DNA from: Sanguinoderma infundibulare
Taxonomy: Eukaryota; Basidiomycota; Agaricomycetes; Polyporales; Polyporaceae
Assembly: GCA_032821775.1 (NCBI GenBank)
Contig: JAVLRN010000002.1
Coordinates: 3,596,001-3,660,000 of the forward strand
DNA: 64,000 bases
Direction of reading: 5' to 3'
Position numbers and translations under genes: made by a program. How positions within the stretch are numbered: the first letter of the stretch is position 1; the number at the start of each line of letters is the position of its first letter. Positions 24,363-36,043 of the stretch are shown piece after piece. The notes beneath the pieces are model-generated. The model saw nothing but the letters and a program-made list of their open reading frames with translations, had not been told where the DNA came from and made no database searches.

Positions 24363-25375
24363 TCAGCGGCTTCCGTCCGACGCGCATTGGTAGCAATCAG
24401 GTGAGTGAGAACGGTGCAGGGTCGCTGCCAGGAGTGGCGCCACGGCGGCGGGAAGCCCGGTGGCCTCGCGCTGGGCAGTGGGAAGGGTTGGCACAGATGG
24501 GATAGGATTCAGCTTCCGCCTATCTGCGGGGGCTATAGTCGAATGCCACGCTGTGCGGTTTGGGCATGGGGGTCCCGGGATTTTGGAGAAAAGGTTAAAC
24601 TCACTCCGACGGTCAAATATGTCGCTGGTATCCAGGGGTCGCAGGTCGAGAGAGGCCCGCCCAATGGGAGATGGCGGAAGGTATTCGAGGGCCACTGGCA
24701 GAGACTGATCCCTGAATGTTGCCTTCCCGCGAACTTTGATGGTCCGAGCCGAGAGAAGCAGAGCTGGCCTTGTAACGCCTGGTCTCGGTAAAGCCCTTTG
24801 GGCTGCACGAACGTGCAGGCGTCCGGGTGAGTGCGTGGTCGTACCTAAAGTCCTGGACGGCGCGCTCGCAAGGTGGCAGTTGCAGGCAGTGTGACTCAGG
24901 TCAGGTGTCGTCAGGGTGACTGTGACGGCATGCGTGATCGACGATAATGGCGGCGTGACAGCGCGGAGCAAGCCAAGGTTGTCCGCCACGCAAACAATCT
25001 CCGGGTCCGGCTGTTTGTTGACATCCAGGTCAGTCACTACGCGACTTCCTCCCCGTGCCCAGATCAGCTGTCTGCATGCGGAAAGTACAATGGACTCGAG
25101 ATCGTGGACGCGCGCAGATCTTGCCTGCGTCACGATAGCGTCACTCTTGGCCTGCCAAGTTCCAACCTTGGATGTTCGGCTCGAGGCGCGGATTGGATCC
25201 TGCCCTTAGCCACACAGGGGCAAAAGTGAGAATATAACCACTAAGCGCCTCTTCTTCCACCCGTGCTGGTTTCTTCAATTCACGAGTTTTCACGACCGAT
25301 TACGCTCCGTAGTACTTGAACACGTTGCAGCAGGTCGTAAACCTTCAAGATTTGACCATCGCCACATCCTATCAT
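24363..25375 (-). CDS. Unrecognised 298-aa protein, divergent from MTHFS
   Basis: A short first exon 25375-25316 (MIGCGDGQILKVYDLLQRVQ) joins in phase to 25199-24363, giving 298 aa. The second exon has protein-like sequence around AKSDAIVTQARSARVHDLES and CRQLIWARGGSRVVTDLDVN, then a less ordered region ending in CYQCASDGSR. I do not recognise the family; helical heptad-like spacing in the first 90 residues suggests a coiled coil or a complex subunit. Its ATG lies 122 bp from the divergent cyclo-ligase ATG, so a shared promoter is likely. The first exon is less certain because the donor GTACTA is not ideal. Further introns inside the long exon are possible. Confidence 0.5.
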
Positions 25376-25497
25376 CTAGTTTAGAGTTCGGACTTTTCGG
25401 GCCAACCCTTTGAGCTCTCGCGAGTCGCGATAACGGTCTCATTTGCTCTCTTCTCTATTGCGCGAATCAGGTCGCTGACGTCTTTCGCCCTAGAACC

Positions 25498-27432
25498 ATG
25501 GCCACAGCAGTATCTAGCACCCTTCGGCAACAGAAGACCGCCTTGCGCAAAACCATGCGCGGCCTCCTCTCAACCCTCTCAAGCGATGAGATACGGGCAC
25601 AATGTCAGTATTCAATCCACATCGACATTCCCCATTCAATCAGCGAGCATTCTCCCGTTCTCCGCGTTTTCGCCGACTGGCCGCTCGAGTCCGCCGAACT
25701 GCCGGAACCGTCGCGAGCGTTGGCAGCACCCGTGCTTCCCTCTCGATTTGTCATTCACGCTTTTGCCTCTGGTGGTGGCTGCCTGACTTGCACGTCCGCT
25801 CACGCCTCGGGTGTCCGCAGCGCGCGCGATAACAAGCACGCTCCTTGCGCTTCCCGAATTCCAGCAGAGCAAGAACGTCTCCTGCTTTCTCAGCATGCCC
25901 TCGGCAGAAGTAGACACCTCGGCGGTCGTCTCCGCTATCTTGAGCTCAGGTGCGTGTACGCCATGTTGAAGTAATGTTGACTACCAGTCCGCCATCGTTC
26001 GCTGCGCCGCTTCACAGTCCCTATCTTGTCTTTCCGACTCCAACTCGCCTCTTCTTCCATCTTGCATCTTTGGGGCGCGGCACTTTTTCTTTGTTAGTTC
26101 TGTGCCTGTACGCTTCTGCCTGTACGCTTCTACCCACTTCTGTTACGCCCCCTCTTAGTCGACTTTACCTCATCTGTCGCGGAATTTATCACCAGAAATT
26201 TTATCTCTTCATCCGTTCCCTCCACCCCTCCCGAATCCTTCTCGAATTGCAATCAAAAAAACACCCGCTGACATTCCAGAACAGGGAAAAATCTCTTTGT
26301 GCCCAAGACGACGGACAAGGCGCAGGGCCTCATGGATTTCTTCCAGATATTCGACGAGGACGACCTCGGCGCACTCCCCCGCGGCCTCTGGGGCATCAGA
26401 GAGCCAGACGATGTGCACAACGGCAGGCTGCGGCCTACCAGTGAGTACCTTCTCGGTCAGTGGTGGGCCCGACCGGAACACTCGCTTACCTGCTGTTCCG
26501 CGCCGCACCCACACCCGCACCCCGCATTCACGCAATGTGCCATCGACGTTCGGCTTTCGGCTTTCCGGTTCGGGTTTTGGGGTGGAACGTCTCTCCCCGC
26601 GAAGCATTTGGCGAGGCCGCAGAACCGCTCGACTTGATCGTGATGCCAGGTGCGAAATCCTCTTCCCCCATACTTTGCTGGCACAAGTACCGTGTCGCGG
26701 TGCGTCGTAAGTTTACGGTAGCCCGTCGCGGTCGCGGTCCTGGATCATAATTAGTGCAGCAAGGGGGTGGCCAGACTCGAGCCTCTCACTGGGCTCGGGC
26801 TTCCCCACCCCCACGCCTGTCCTCTTGTCGATCTTCCCATGGCGCGATCTCGCAGGGCCCCCGCCGTGTATGGTATCACACTCGCTTCACGTCGAGGCGC
26901 GCGAATCTCGCGTCGCGCATCTGCGCGCTACATGCCGTCGATGGTATGACGCAACCGTCTCTGCGACTCTCTTTCTGATCTCCCGGCTCAAACATCGACA
27001 ATCACACTGACGCGCGGATGGTGGTGGTGGCGGATGTGATGTCGAACTGACCACCGCACGCACGACCAGGGCTCGCGTTCGATCGATCCTTATCGCGCCT
27101 GGGGTACGGCAAAGGTTATTACGACCGCTTCCTCACGTCCTACGCGGCAGCGCTGCACGCCAGGCGGCAGCAAATGCGTCCGAGGCTAGGTCAGTGTTCG
27201 GTCTTAGCTTACCGCCTCCCTCTCGACCTCTCGACCTCTATTAGCATGCTGCAGCGCTGACGTATGGTTCAACATGTGGACATCCCTCCGCGACTGCGAC
27301 CAAACCCCAATCGCGCGTCGGACAGTCGCGCTCGCACTCCGGGAGCAGATCCTCGAGGCGGGGCAGGTGCCGGTGGGCGAGACCGACTGGAAGGTGGACG
27401 TGATCGTGGGCCCTGACGGGATCGTGTCGTGA
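25498..27432 (+). CDS. FAU1: 5-formyltetrahydrofolate cyclo-ligase (MTHFS)
   Basis: Exons 25498-25603, 25821-25949, 26285-26440, 26605-26649, 27070-27189 and 27326-27432 agree in phase and give 220 aa, normal for the family. The enzyme converts 5-formyl-THF to 5,10-methenyl-THF using ATP. Family features in order: N-terminal QQKTALRKTMR helix with nucleotide-binding basic residues, VSCFLSMPSAEVDT, KNLFVPKT, GLWGIREP, EPLDLIVMP, and the signature GLAFDRSLSRLGYGKGYYDRF (residues about 146-166). The end reads VPVGETDWKVDVIVGPDG. Four of the five introns exceed 100 nt, long for this genome; acceptor GCGAAG before exon 4 is weak and is the least sure junction. Confidence 0.88.
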
Positions 27433-28195
27433 TCGTGCACGCGCGTATGGTACTCGTCGCTATTTGTATTCCTTCCTGTGCGGCCGGGCCCAGGCGGTAT
27501 GCATGTCATAGATAGACCAAGATAACGCATCGCGGGATGGGACGGCTCGTGATCCTGGGCGAATCGCAGCCAAATGCGGGCATGAGGGGAAGCCGGGATT
27601 AAAGCACCCGTGTAATAACCTAAGCTTACGCCTACGTGCAGGCGCGAGCGCGACGCGCGACGCTGGCGCTACGGTTGGCAAGAAGCCGGACAGAAGCAGA
27701 GAAGGTCCTGCTGGAACGGAGGGTGGGGTTTGCATTGCCGAGGATCGTCCTCGGGGGCGAGACGAGGAGCGAACAACGTTGAACATCATTTGCTCTGTCA
27801 CGGTCTGGCGTCCGGCAGCGTCCAGCGTCCATGAGCGTCTGGGCCAGCGTTCGGGGAGAGAAGAGCGTGCGGGTGCTGCATCGATGGTGGCGTACGCGAA
27901 GCCGGGCGGAGTGTGAAGCTACTTGTGTGTGGTGACGTGACCAGGCGGCGCGGCGGTGCGTGTGGGATCGAGAGCTGGCGACTGTTGCTCACTAAGTATT
28001 AATGCAGTATGCAGCAGTGAAGGTGGGCATGCCGGTGAAGGATATGTGAAGAATAGGGCATTAGTGGGTGAGCGAGGACGAAAGGAGCCGAGGTCGAAGG
28101 CGACGTTGGGTGCTGCGTCCGAGTATGTTGCGGTGGGTCGACGTGGACTGAGTCGAGATCGCATGCCTTGAGGTGTCTTGCGAAGCTCGTTCACG
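27433..28195. other. Convergent intergenic region
   Basis: Lies between the 3' ends of MTHFS and the RAD51 paralog. No gene is supported; minus-strand ORFs at 27460-27830 lack any recognisable feature. Confidence 0.4.
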
Positions 28196-30305
28196 TCACA
28201 TTCCCTGGATCACGCCCCCTAGCTGAATTTACGTCCCAATGGAACAACGCACGAGGCGCGTCAGTCGGAATAGAGCACATGCGCGTGGTGGTTTGTCGGT
28301 TGGGAGAGACGAGACTCACGAGCTTGTACTTGACTTCCCTGACCTCTGCGGCTGACACGTTCGTCTTCGTCGGCGTGCACAGGAGCCGGATGACCCTGCG
28401 TGGGACAACGTCCAATGCGTCGTCAGTGCTCCGGCATCGCGCATCATGCATCGTGCAACGGTTGTCCGCCGGGATGCGCAAGGTAGGGAAGTACGCGACC
28501 ACACTCACCCAGTCTCGCGCTCGGTCTTTTCTGGCGGCCACTGAGGCACGACGATGACCCGGTAGGTTCGCCCTGAGGGATAGTTCTTGTCTTCTGTGTA
28601 GGGATTTCCCATGCGGCGGGGTCAGATGTCAGTGCGCTGCGCATAGCACATACGACTCTGTCTCTCTGGTCCTGATGCCGATATCGCTGAAACTTAGGAG
28701 AAGGCATATATAGACATATAGCATACGTCATATGTCAGAGTGGTATGTCGGCGCGCGACACACTCACGCGTCTCCCAGGGCGCCACGACCGCGCAATGAC
28801 ACGGCGCGCACAACATGCGACGAGCGATGCACGAGAATGGGAAGTACTCACCGAACGTCCTCCGCATTATAAACTTCGAACCCTTGGGCGCGGTGCCAGA
28901 TTCGTTGACCTCGAGAGGTTTCGACATGAGCTCGCTCGTGATAATGACCTGGATCATGATTCAATCTGGTCAACATTCAGCAAATTCAGTTTCGAGACAC
29001 AGGCGTCAGGTGTCAAGGCGCGGTAGCTATTCTCAGAGCGAATGGCAGGACTTCTGATATGATCGAGAGCGGATGGGAGCAAAGGCCTGTGGCAGGGGAT
29101 TACGTACAGTTAAGTTTGAGCAAGCGCACAGGCGGGTGAGAGTCGTCCTGGTCTGATCGAGGAGCGCGTACTTGTCTTTGCCGAGCGTTTGGAAGGGGAA
29201 GATGAAGGAGTTGAGGACAAGAAGGCGAATCTAGGAAGCAGGTTCAGGGCGGTTGGAGGCGCGTTACGGAAGATGGGGATTGGCGTGCAGTTGACGCGGC
29301 GAGCGCGAAAGGGGATCCATAGAAATTTGCAGGGCGGCGGACATAAGGTTGTGGAGTTGGAAGTGGGACACGAGTTTCCGCGGTGATGGCAAAGACGAAT
29401 GAATACAAGAGGGACTCACAGACGGATGGGCGTCCAGAAATGCGGTCAGAGTTCGGATAAAGACGACAAACTCGGTGGGGGAATGCAACGTTTTGTAATG
29501 GACGAGATCCAGTCCATCGCCGCCGGCAGCTGTCTCCGCCGGGTTGTCTGGAGAAGGCAAAAGATGAGCTTCTTCAGGGGAAGACGCCACGATAACGCCG
29601 CTCGAGAACACACCGCAGAGGATTCTCTTGATGGTGGCAGGGGAGACCATGTTTTGCATGTCTGCGTAGGCCGCAGGCAGGCCGTCGGCACGTCAGCCGC
29701 CATGATATTCGGGATAATTGAAAATATGATGCGAAGTAAGATTTTGCGGGGGAAAGAGGGAGGAAAGAAAGTGGGGATGCCGTACCGACGAAGAGAACTT
29801 GCTCCCGGGCTTCGACGAAGCTCTTGACCGCGTGCGCGGCTATCCGCTCTTTGCCGCAGCCGGGGGGGCCGTTTATTTCGAGAACGTGGCCCGACTTGAG
29901 GCCGCCGTCGAGGAGGTCGTCGAGGGGCGCGCAGGAGGTGGAATAGCGCTTGTTGGAGTCGCCCATCATGCTTGCGACGGACTGTGTCATGGGCACTGCG
30001 GGGGTTGCCGTGGCTCTTGAGATGGAATCGAAGACGGCCTGGGATGCTGGAAGTGGTATGTGCAGGTCTAGTGCATGGTCCATTAGAGAATGTTCGAGGC
30101 GCGGAAGGGGGCCGCAACGTGAGATTGGGAGAGACAGGGAGAATGAGTGATGGCAATTGCATGGGGAGGATTTGTAAATCATACCTCGCGACAGTCGCTC
30201 TGGATCGGTATTCGATAGATCATTGACCGTGTCGTATCCTGAGCGTTCGAGGGCGGATAGAGTGGTGATTGGAATGCCGAGAGAAGAGAGAGATCTGTCT
30301 GACAT
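28196..30305 (-). CDS. RAD51 paralog (RecA-fold recombination protein)
   Basis: Minus-strand exons 30305-30185, 30067-29786, 29661-29420, 29230-29108, 28948-28852, 28593-28509, 28395-28320 and 28222-28196 all agree in phase and give 350 aa. An N-terminal helix-hairpin-helix-like lead (LGIPITTLSALERSGYDTV) precedes the core LDDLLDGGLKSGHVLEINGP; Walker A GPPGCGKE is at 107-114. A strand reading FVDMQNMVSP follows, then the Walker B region RLLVLNSFIFPFQ, where N222 occupies the usual Asp position, and VIITSELMSKP corresponds to the L2-proximal strand. RAD51 paralogs assist RAD51 filament assembly in recombinational repair. The layout is closest to RAD51C/RAD57-like proteins, but subfamily is not settled. 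The short last exon (LGGVIQGM) is plausible yet unsupported by anything but phase. Confidence 0.82.
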
Positions 30306-30999
30306 TGTAGCAGGACGAATATGTGACTCTGGCTACAAGAACTGATTGACTGTTCACAACGACGGCGACGGCTAATTTTGTCGGCGTTTGGGTCGAATAC
30401 AAACGGCGAGCTATGAATTGAAATGCCATGGCACGCGCGAAATCGTAGCATGGAGTCCGATGATGGACGAAACGGCCGAAAGAAGTGAAGAGAGTGACAT
30501 GAGCAGATATCGATGGCGACGTCAGAGTTCGAGATGCTCACCAGAGTTTGTGGCGGAATAAGGCCGAGGTCACTTCACACTACGTCAACGATGAAGCCTA
30601 TGACGGCGACCGATGCCGAAAAGTGAAGCAATTGAAGGGCCGCGTTGGGTTTAGTAGGTTAATTGGGTCTACAGTGTGCAGCTACGGATTAATACAGGAT
30701 ATAAGTCTTACACGCAGAGATCGCAGTGCAGGAATAAACATACCGTTTTGCGAGCGGGGACAGTGCTGGGGACGTGATCGTCAGTGGTCAATGGCGGCAA
30801 GCGCCCGCGACACGTCGGGACGCGTCGATCAACGCGTCGGTGGCGTGGGAAAGTGCGCCCGTTTAAAATGCCGCGGGGGCGCGGGGACGGCGGACCAGGC
30901 TTTGTCCTGAACCTGTTCCATCCCCGCTCCCTCTGTGCTCGTTTCTTGCTTGCTATTATCGTATACCACACACTCCCTCGCACCCCCAAAAACGCCAAG
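30306..30999. other. Divergent promoter region, RAD51 paralog / RRM protein
   Basis: About 690 bp between two divergent ATGs. No gene is seen. The segment 30900-30999 just before the RRM gene is pyrimidine-rich, as in fungal 5' leaders. Confidence 0.4.
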
Positions 31000-32775
31000 A
31001 TGTCGCCGTCGCCAAACCCGCTCTTCAAGTTTAACCGCGATGGCTTCTCGGTCCATGTCGGTAATGTAGCCGACGCAGGTCTGTTCTCCCGCCCCTCTTG
31101 CGGTGACGTACCCCTCATCCAATCGCATGTTCGACAGTCACTAGAAGGGAGATTCTTGACCTATTCAACAACCTCATAGGTACCTTCTCCCACCCTTATC
31201 GCACCTACTTCTCACCCAATCCCTGCCTTCTAGGAGACATTACTAAGTGCGACGAAAACTACGACGCAGCAGGCCGTAGATATTATGCCTTGACGTTCGC
31301 TTCCCAGGACGCCGCAAAGTTCGTTTTGTTGACTATATGCGTCTCTTCTGCTCTTACTTACGTTCACCAGGAAAGCGCTCTGTATGTCAGGCTACAACAT
31401 CGACGGCACTCCCATGTACGTCTTTCATATCACTATAGCCGTCATCCCTCCCTCATATGTCGAAACAGGGCTGTAACCGCTGTAACCGCCCCATCCGAGC
31501 TTCCTCGCCCAAAGCCGGCAGGGCAGCCTGATGATCGTCAGAACCTATACGTTCTCGGGCTCCCCTTTGACCTCACAAAGTGCGTGCTGCCGACTTGCTA
31601 TCCATCTCGCTTCGCTTCTGCTCACATCATGCCGTCAGTGCCGAGTTCCATCAGCTCTTCTCTCGCTTCGGCTCCGTAGTTCACTCCGTCATTCTCGCCA
31701 CAGTCGACAACGCTTCTAGGAGGCGCGGGTTCATCGTCATGAGTCAACACCACGAAGCGAAACGGGCTATGGACGCCCTCAATCGCAAGGAGATCAAGTA
31801 AGTCATGAGATACTCCCTCTACCCAACGCTGACAATGTCCAATTAGGGGTCACATCATCGACGTTTCATGGTCTGTCGTCCAGCGTTCCAAAGGTAAGGG
31901 TTATTCTGCGTGTTACACACGTGCATATTTTTTTACAATATTTAGGTTTCCTCGATGGCGGAGATCGCGCCACCTTCCTCTCTAACCCTTCACCGTCCCC
32001 GTCTCCGGCACCATTCGATGTCAAGGATCTCAACCCGGTGCTGCCTCTGCAAGCGTCCATCGTCGTCACCCCCTCTACTGAATGTCCTCCAATGGCGACA
32101 TATTCTGCTCGATCCGCTTCACTGCTTATCAGGAACCTGCCATCCGTGCTGTTCTCCCAGCTCTCAGACTTGCATCCCCTCTTGGGACCCTACGGCGACG
32201 TGAAGAAACTGGAGATCGCTCCATCTGAAGCCGGCGAATCCAGCCAGGTCGCAGCTATGGTCGAATACGCCACGCCGTTCCAGGCCGCCGAAGCGGCGCA
32301 AGCGCTGCACGGGCAAGTTTATTCCAATGAACCCATCGTTGTCGAATTCCTCGCCGGCCAGACCAATGGTACTGATGGCAAGCCCGGTCTCAATCCTCAT
32401 GCCCCGCCATTCGTTGTTCAAGCCGGTCTTGGTCCCAATGCCTTGCTTGCTTCGGTGACGCCTGTCTATCCTGGTCCGGGCTTGTCCCACGACGGTCTTG
32501 CTGCGCTCTCCGAGGGTGGTGTGCTGGCTGTCGACCCTCAGTCTCTGTCGCCCTACGGGACTCCTCTGTTGTACGTTCCTCTTGCTGGTGTCAGACCGAG
32601 TTCAGCTCCCACGACGTACGTCCCGCGTCTATCTAGATATTAATCCTGATGCCTATATGAACTTCGGATACCTTGCAGTCGGCGCTATGAAAGGCCTTGT
32701 CACCTGGCCTTCCAATCTGGCCACCGCTTCTCGATGCCACCCTCTCCCATCACGCGGTCTTCATATGTCGCTTAA
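31000..32775 (+). CDS. RNA-binding protein with three RRM domains
   Basis: Nine exons: 31000-31078, 31138-31179, 31234-31318, 31371-31415, 31469-31579, 31639-31797, 31847-31893, 31946-32615 and 32679-32775. All phases agree, giving 444 aa. RRM1 spans FSVHVGNVADAVTRREIL to KKALCMSGYNIDGTP. RRM2 begins QNLYVLGLPFDLTK (RNP2) with RNP1 RRRGFIVM and ends GHIIDVSWSVVQ. A diverged RRM3 begins SASLLIRNLPSVLFSQL and ends NEPIVVEFLAGQ. The C-terminus is Pro/Gly-rich. If the last intron (GTACGT at 32616) is retained, translation stops at 32643. The arrangement of two adjacent RRMs plus a third resembles Mei2-like or post-transcriptional regulators, but a specific assignment is not possible. Seven of the eight introns are about 50-64 nt and one is 48-52 nt, the normal range here. 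Confidence 0.83.
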
Positions 32776-34329
32776 AGCAACGGCTTCCTCGATACCCGGC
32801 TTCTTCATGCGATACCCTGCCGGTCGTCACACGATACCCCGCAAGCGTGTTCAAGTTCCTCGTTTGGTCAAGTCATCCTCTGTGTCGCTACCTTAATCCT
32901 CGCTTTTTACCGCGTGTTTCTCTTCAGTCAGCTACCTTAAATATCGCCTTTTAGTGCCGCCTTACTTTAGGAACGTCGTTTTCTCCCGCGTCGTCAAGAA
33001 ATTCCCGGACTCTGCAACTGCACAGCATATCGGAGGGACCTTTCGGATAGAAACACCACTACGGATTCCACCCACCCTTTCTTTTTTGCTTCGTTCGCCG
33101 CACTGGTAGATGGACTACGCATGCTTCTATGCTCCGCGTTGGGTCAATGCATTCTTCGCTTCGATTTTGTAACTTCACTGGGACGCGCGCGCGCGCGAGA
33201 CTCAGGGATGTGATGTGCTGCCAGCTACGAGTTGCAGCCAATGCTGCTATGAAGAAGCATAGGGCAAGGGGTGAAGACAGGTAAGTCACGACTTTGATTA
33301 ATTAGTCGAAGCGTGCGCTATTTACCAGACATACGCCGCGTAAGCTCTAGGTTTGCATTCGCACATGGGCGTTCGCCCTTGACAACTTCAGGGCGTGGCC
33401 AGCTTGGCGGGTTCGGCCTCGGCGATACGATGCGGCTTGGAGATGGGACGGGGACGCGATCGCAGGGGTGAATTTTTCTCCTCATTCTCCGAGAGCTCGG
33501 TTCAGCGGCGCCACTGCAGCAGCAGCACCAAGATTGCGGCCATCATGTGGGAGCTTCTGTCAACGGGCTTTCCTCGTCGAGGCAACCCGATGGCGAGGTA
33601 TGTCGTGGTATGTGGACGTGTGCGACCCGATCGATATCTGCTGCGCGCTCCGTGTAAACCGGCTGGGTCGCATGACTTGACCGGTTCGAACCAGTGGGTT
33701 TTCGCGTCGTTCGGCACTTTCCCTTCAGGCTGGCCACGAGCATCCATTTGACCGTCTGCCATCAAGGACCGAAGGGGCCCGAGGTAAGTGTGTACTTTAC
33801 CCTGCTACACGTTGTCGCGGCTCTTAGTATTTTCCGAGAAGCACAGGCATCGGCCGCTGGAGCGTATACTAGGGCTGAGGGCTGATGCCCACTAGCCACA
33901 CATTCAATCAGTCCGAGTCGCCCATGCAATCGCGAGTGTGGCCGCATCTCCGTCTTCATGGTCGTGGCGGTCGTCGCAGCCTAAATGTGAGTAACACGCA
34001 AGGTACGAGGAACCCTTCCTGGCTTCGATGCCAGACTGTCATAGGTCTGCGCCCGCGCGGTGGTGTCTAGGGTGATGCGACGTAGTAATCCACCCAAAAT
34101 TAGTGTGGGGGAACTGACAAGAAGTCAGACAGGATGACTACGGTGGACCGTGACGTAGCGACACCGAATCGGGAAGGCCTTGGTTCCACGCGGAGAACAT
34201 GAGGTTCAGAACCAGCGTCGCGAGCCCTATATGACTGGGAAACTGGAGCAACGAGTATGTCTCCGGCTCCGCAACCGTTGGGTGTCATTTATGGCGCACG
34301 CTCAAGGTGTGTTGTACAATGGATTCGGG
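32776..34329. other. Gene-free stretch before the right inverted arm
   Basis: About 1.5 kb with no supportable gene. It contains a short CG dinucleotide run (gcgcgcgcgcgcg) at about 33184-33197 and many short unrelated ORFs. It borders the inner end of the right arm. Confidence 0.4.
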
Positions 34330-35650
34330 TAGGACATTGCTGATTTAGTATAGAGCTAGGATGCCCGACTCGTGCTCAAAATATCCACGCGTCATTTGAC
34401 ATACCCGCAGACAATGCGGTGGAACGACGTCCAGATCGACTCAAGGTCATCCGCTACGCGGTGGTGGCGGTCTGGCTATGGCGCTCTGGGCATCTCGACT
34501 GCCAATGGGAGCGTGCTCCTCCACGCGGAGCGGTTGACCTTGCGTCCGTCGAATCTATGCGTCTGCGCTTCTGTCCTCATTCAAATGGCTATTGAAGTTT
34601 AGGTCCTTGTCCGAGAATAAATGCACGCACGTGGGATACCGCGGACGCCTATGGCGACAACGAGGAGTTGATCGGCAGGTGGTCAGCTTTCCGCTCTTCC
34701 TTTCCTTGTAACCCTTCTGACTGCTCTAGCCAGACCACGTTTTACGGGTTGAAGAAGTCCAGGAAGCGGAACGAGATCTTCTTTGCGAGATCGTCCTGGG
34801 TTAGTTCCTCCCGGACGGCCGCCACGTCTGTGGGGACCGTGATGCGGCGAAGAACCTCGACGAGCCCCTCAGGAAGATTGGGATGAATTATATAGATCGG
34901 TGGCAGTATCTGCATCGGTGAGACCACCTGCTGGAATATGTTCTCATCAAGATCTGTGCTGACTACGACGTTACGAAATTCAGGGCTGATAACACCGTCC
35001 CGCAAGGTAAGCCTCCGCTCCGGCCCCCCTCATATCCTGTCCGAAAGCGTTCTTCCACTACTAGCCTACAGTCTCCGCTGTAACATAACAATTGAAGTGC
35101 AACGTTTCACATTTCGCGTCCGAGAGACGAATCTATCTGATTTCGCGTTTTGCATGGGATTCAGGGCGGACCAGGTCAAGTTCCACGGATTGTCCGGGAC
35201 ATCCGCTCAAACGCCCCACAACGCCGCCCATCCCATCATGGGAATTGAGTTCGAGTACTCCGCGTTCAAGTGAGACATCGAGGACGAGACAAACGGGTTG
35301 CTGCAAGCTTCCCCAGAGCACGGCGTTAAGATCTTGCCTGACTCCGAGCGCGGTCTCTTGACGGCGAAAACTGTAAGTGTTGACCTTTTCATTGATATTT
35401 TCTCCGTACTATTGACTGAAGTGTTCCTTGTGGGACGTGGCGAAGCCTCCAAACGACCTTGCGGCGAAGGACGGGAGACGACACTTGCCTCGGTTCTCGA
35501 AGGTGAACTTCCCGAACGTCATCACCGCGACCAATCGCATCAAGGCCATCGCGGACAAACGTTCTTTCCCATCCTTGGGTCTACAAAGCCCGCGGAGCGT
35601 GTTGCCGGATTTGTTGTTCCTCACCATCTTTGAATTTCCTGAGGGCTGAT
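34330..35650 (+). pseudogene. Aldo-keto reductase relic, right arm
   Basis: Plus-strand fragments match the family in order: TWDTADAYGDNEELIGRW, a well-kept form of the DTAD-Y-catalytic region; KSRKRNEIFFA after a probable intron at 34659-34733; VKFHGLSGTSAQTPHNAAHP and IMGIEFEYSAFK, followed by an in-frame TGA; NGLLQASPEHGVKILPDSER; and RFSKVNFPNV...RIKAIADKR. The stop after EYSAFK and a TAG upstream of TWDTAD abolish the frame. The middle part (34800-35000) is scrambled. The left-arm relic has different breaks, so both copies decayed separately. Confidence 0.72.
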
Positions 35651-36043
35651 TACCACGCTCTTCGAGGGAGAACATGACCGCAGAGGACGACAAGCTGCCT
35701 TCTGAGGATGTCTTGGACATACGGAAGCCTGTGTAGAATGCAGATACCGCCGTACCCTTCTGCGCGCAGGCTGAGCGGGTCTTCGCAGACATCCCGCCGT
35801 TCGAGAAGTGAGTATTATTGGACGTGTACACGAAAGTCAAGAAATGCTCCATTGTTACGGATATTGTGCAGGACGCGCTAAAGGAATGCGAGCAGAGAAA
35901 CACGCGGCGTAAAAATTTACCGATGTATCAATATGAAGTTCCGAAAAATGTAGGTAGGCCCATAGGAAAATATAAATAATCACAGAAGCGAGAGAAAGAA
36001 GCATGGGTCCACTCGACCTTTGGCGTTCTGCAGCAGGGATCTC
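35651..36043 (-). repeat. 3' tail of the TM unit, right-arm copy (diverged)
   Basis: Parts match the left tails on the opposite strand, e.g. around 35755-35815 and 35650-35740, with an unrelated-looking middle near 35900-36000. It is the most divergent of the three tails. Confidence 0.5.
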
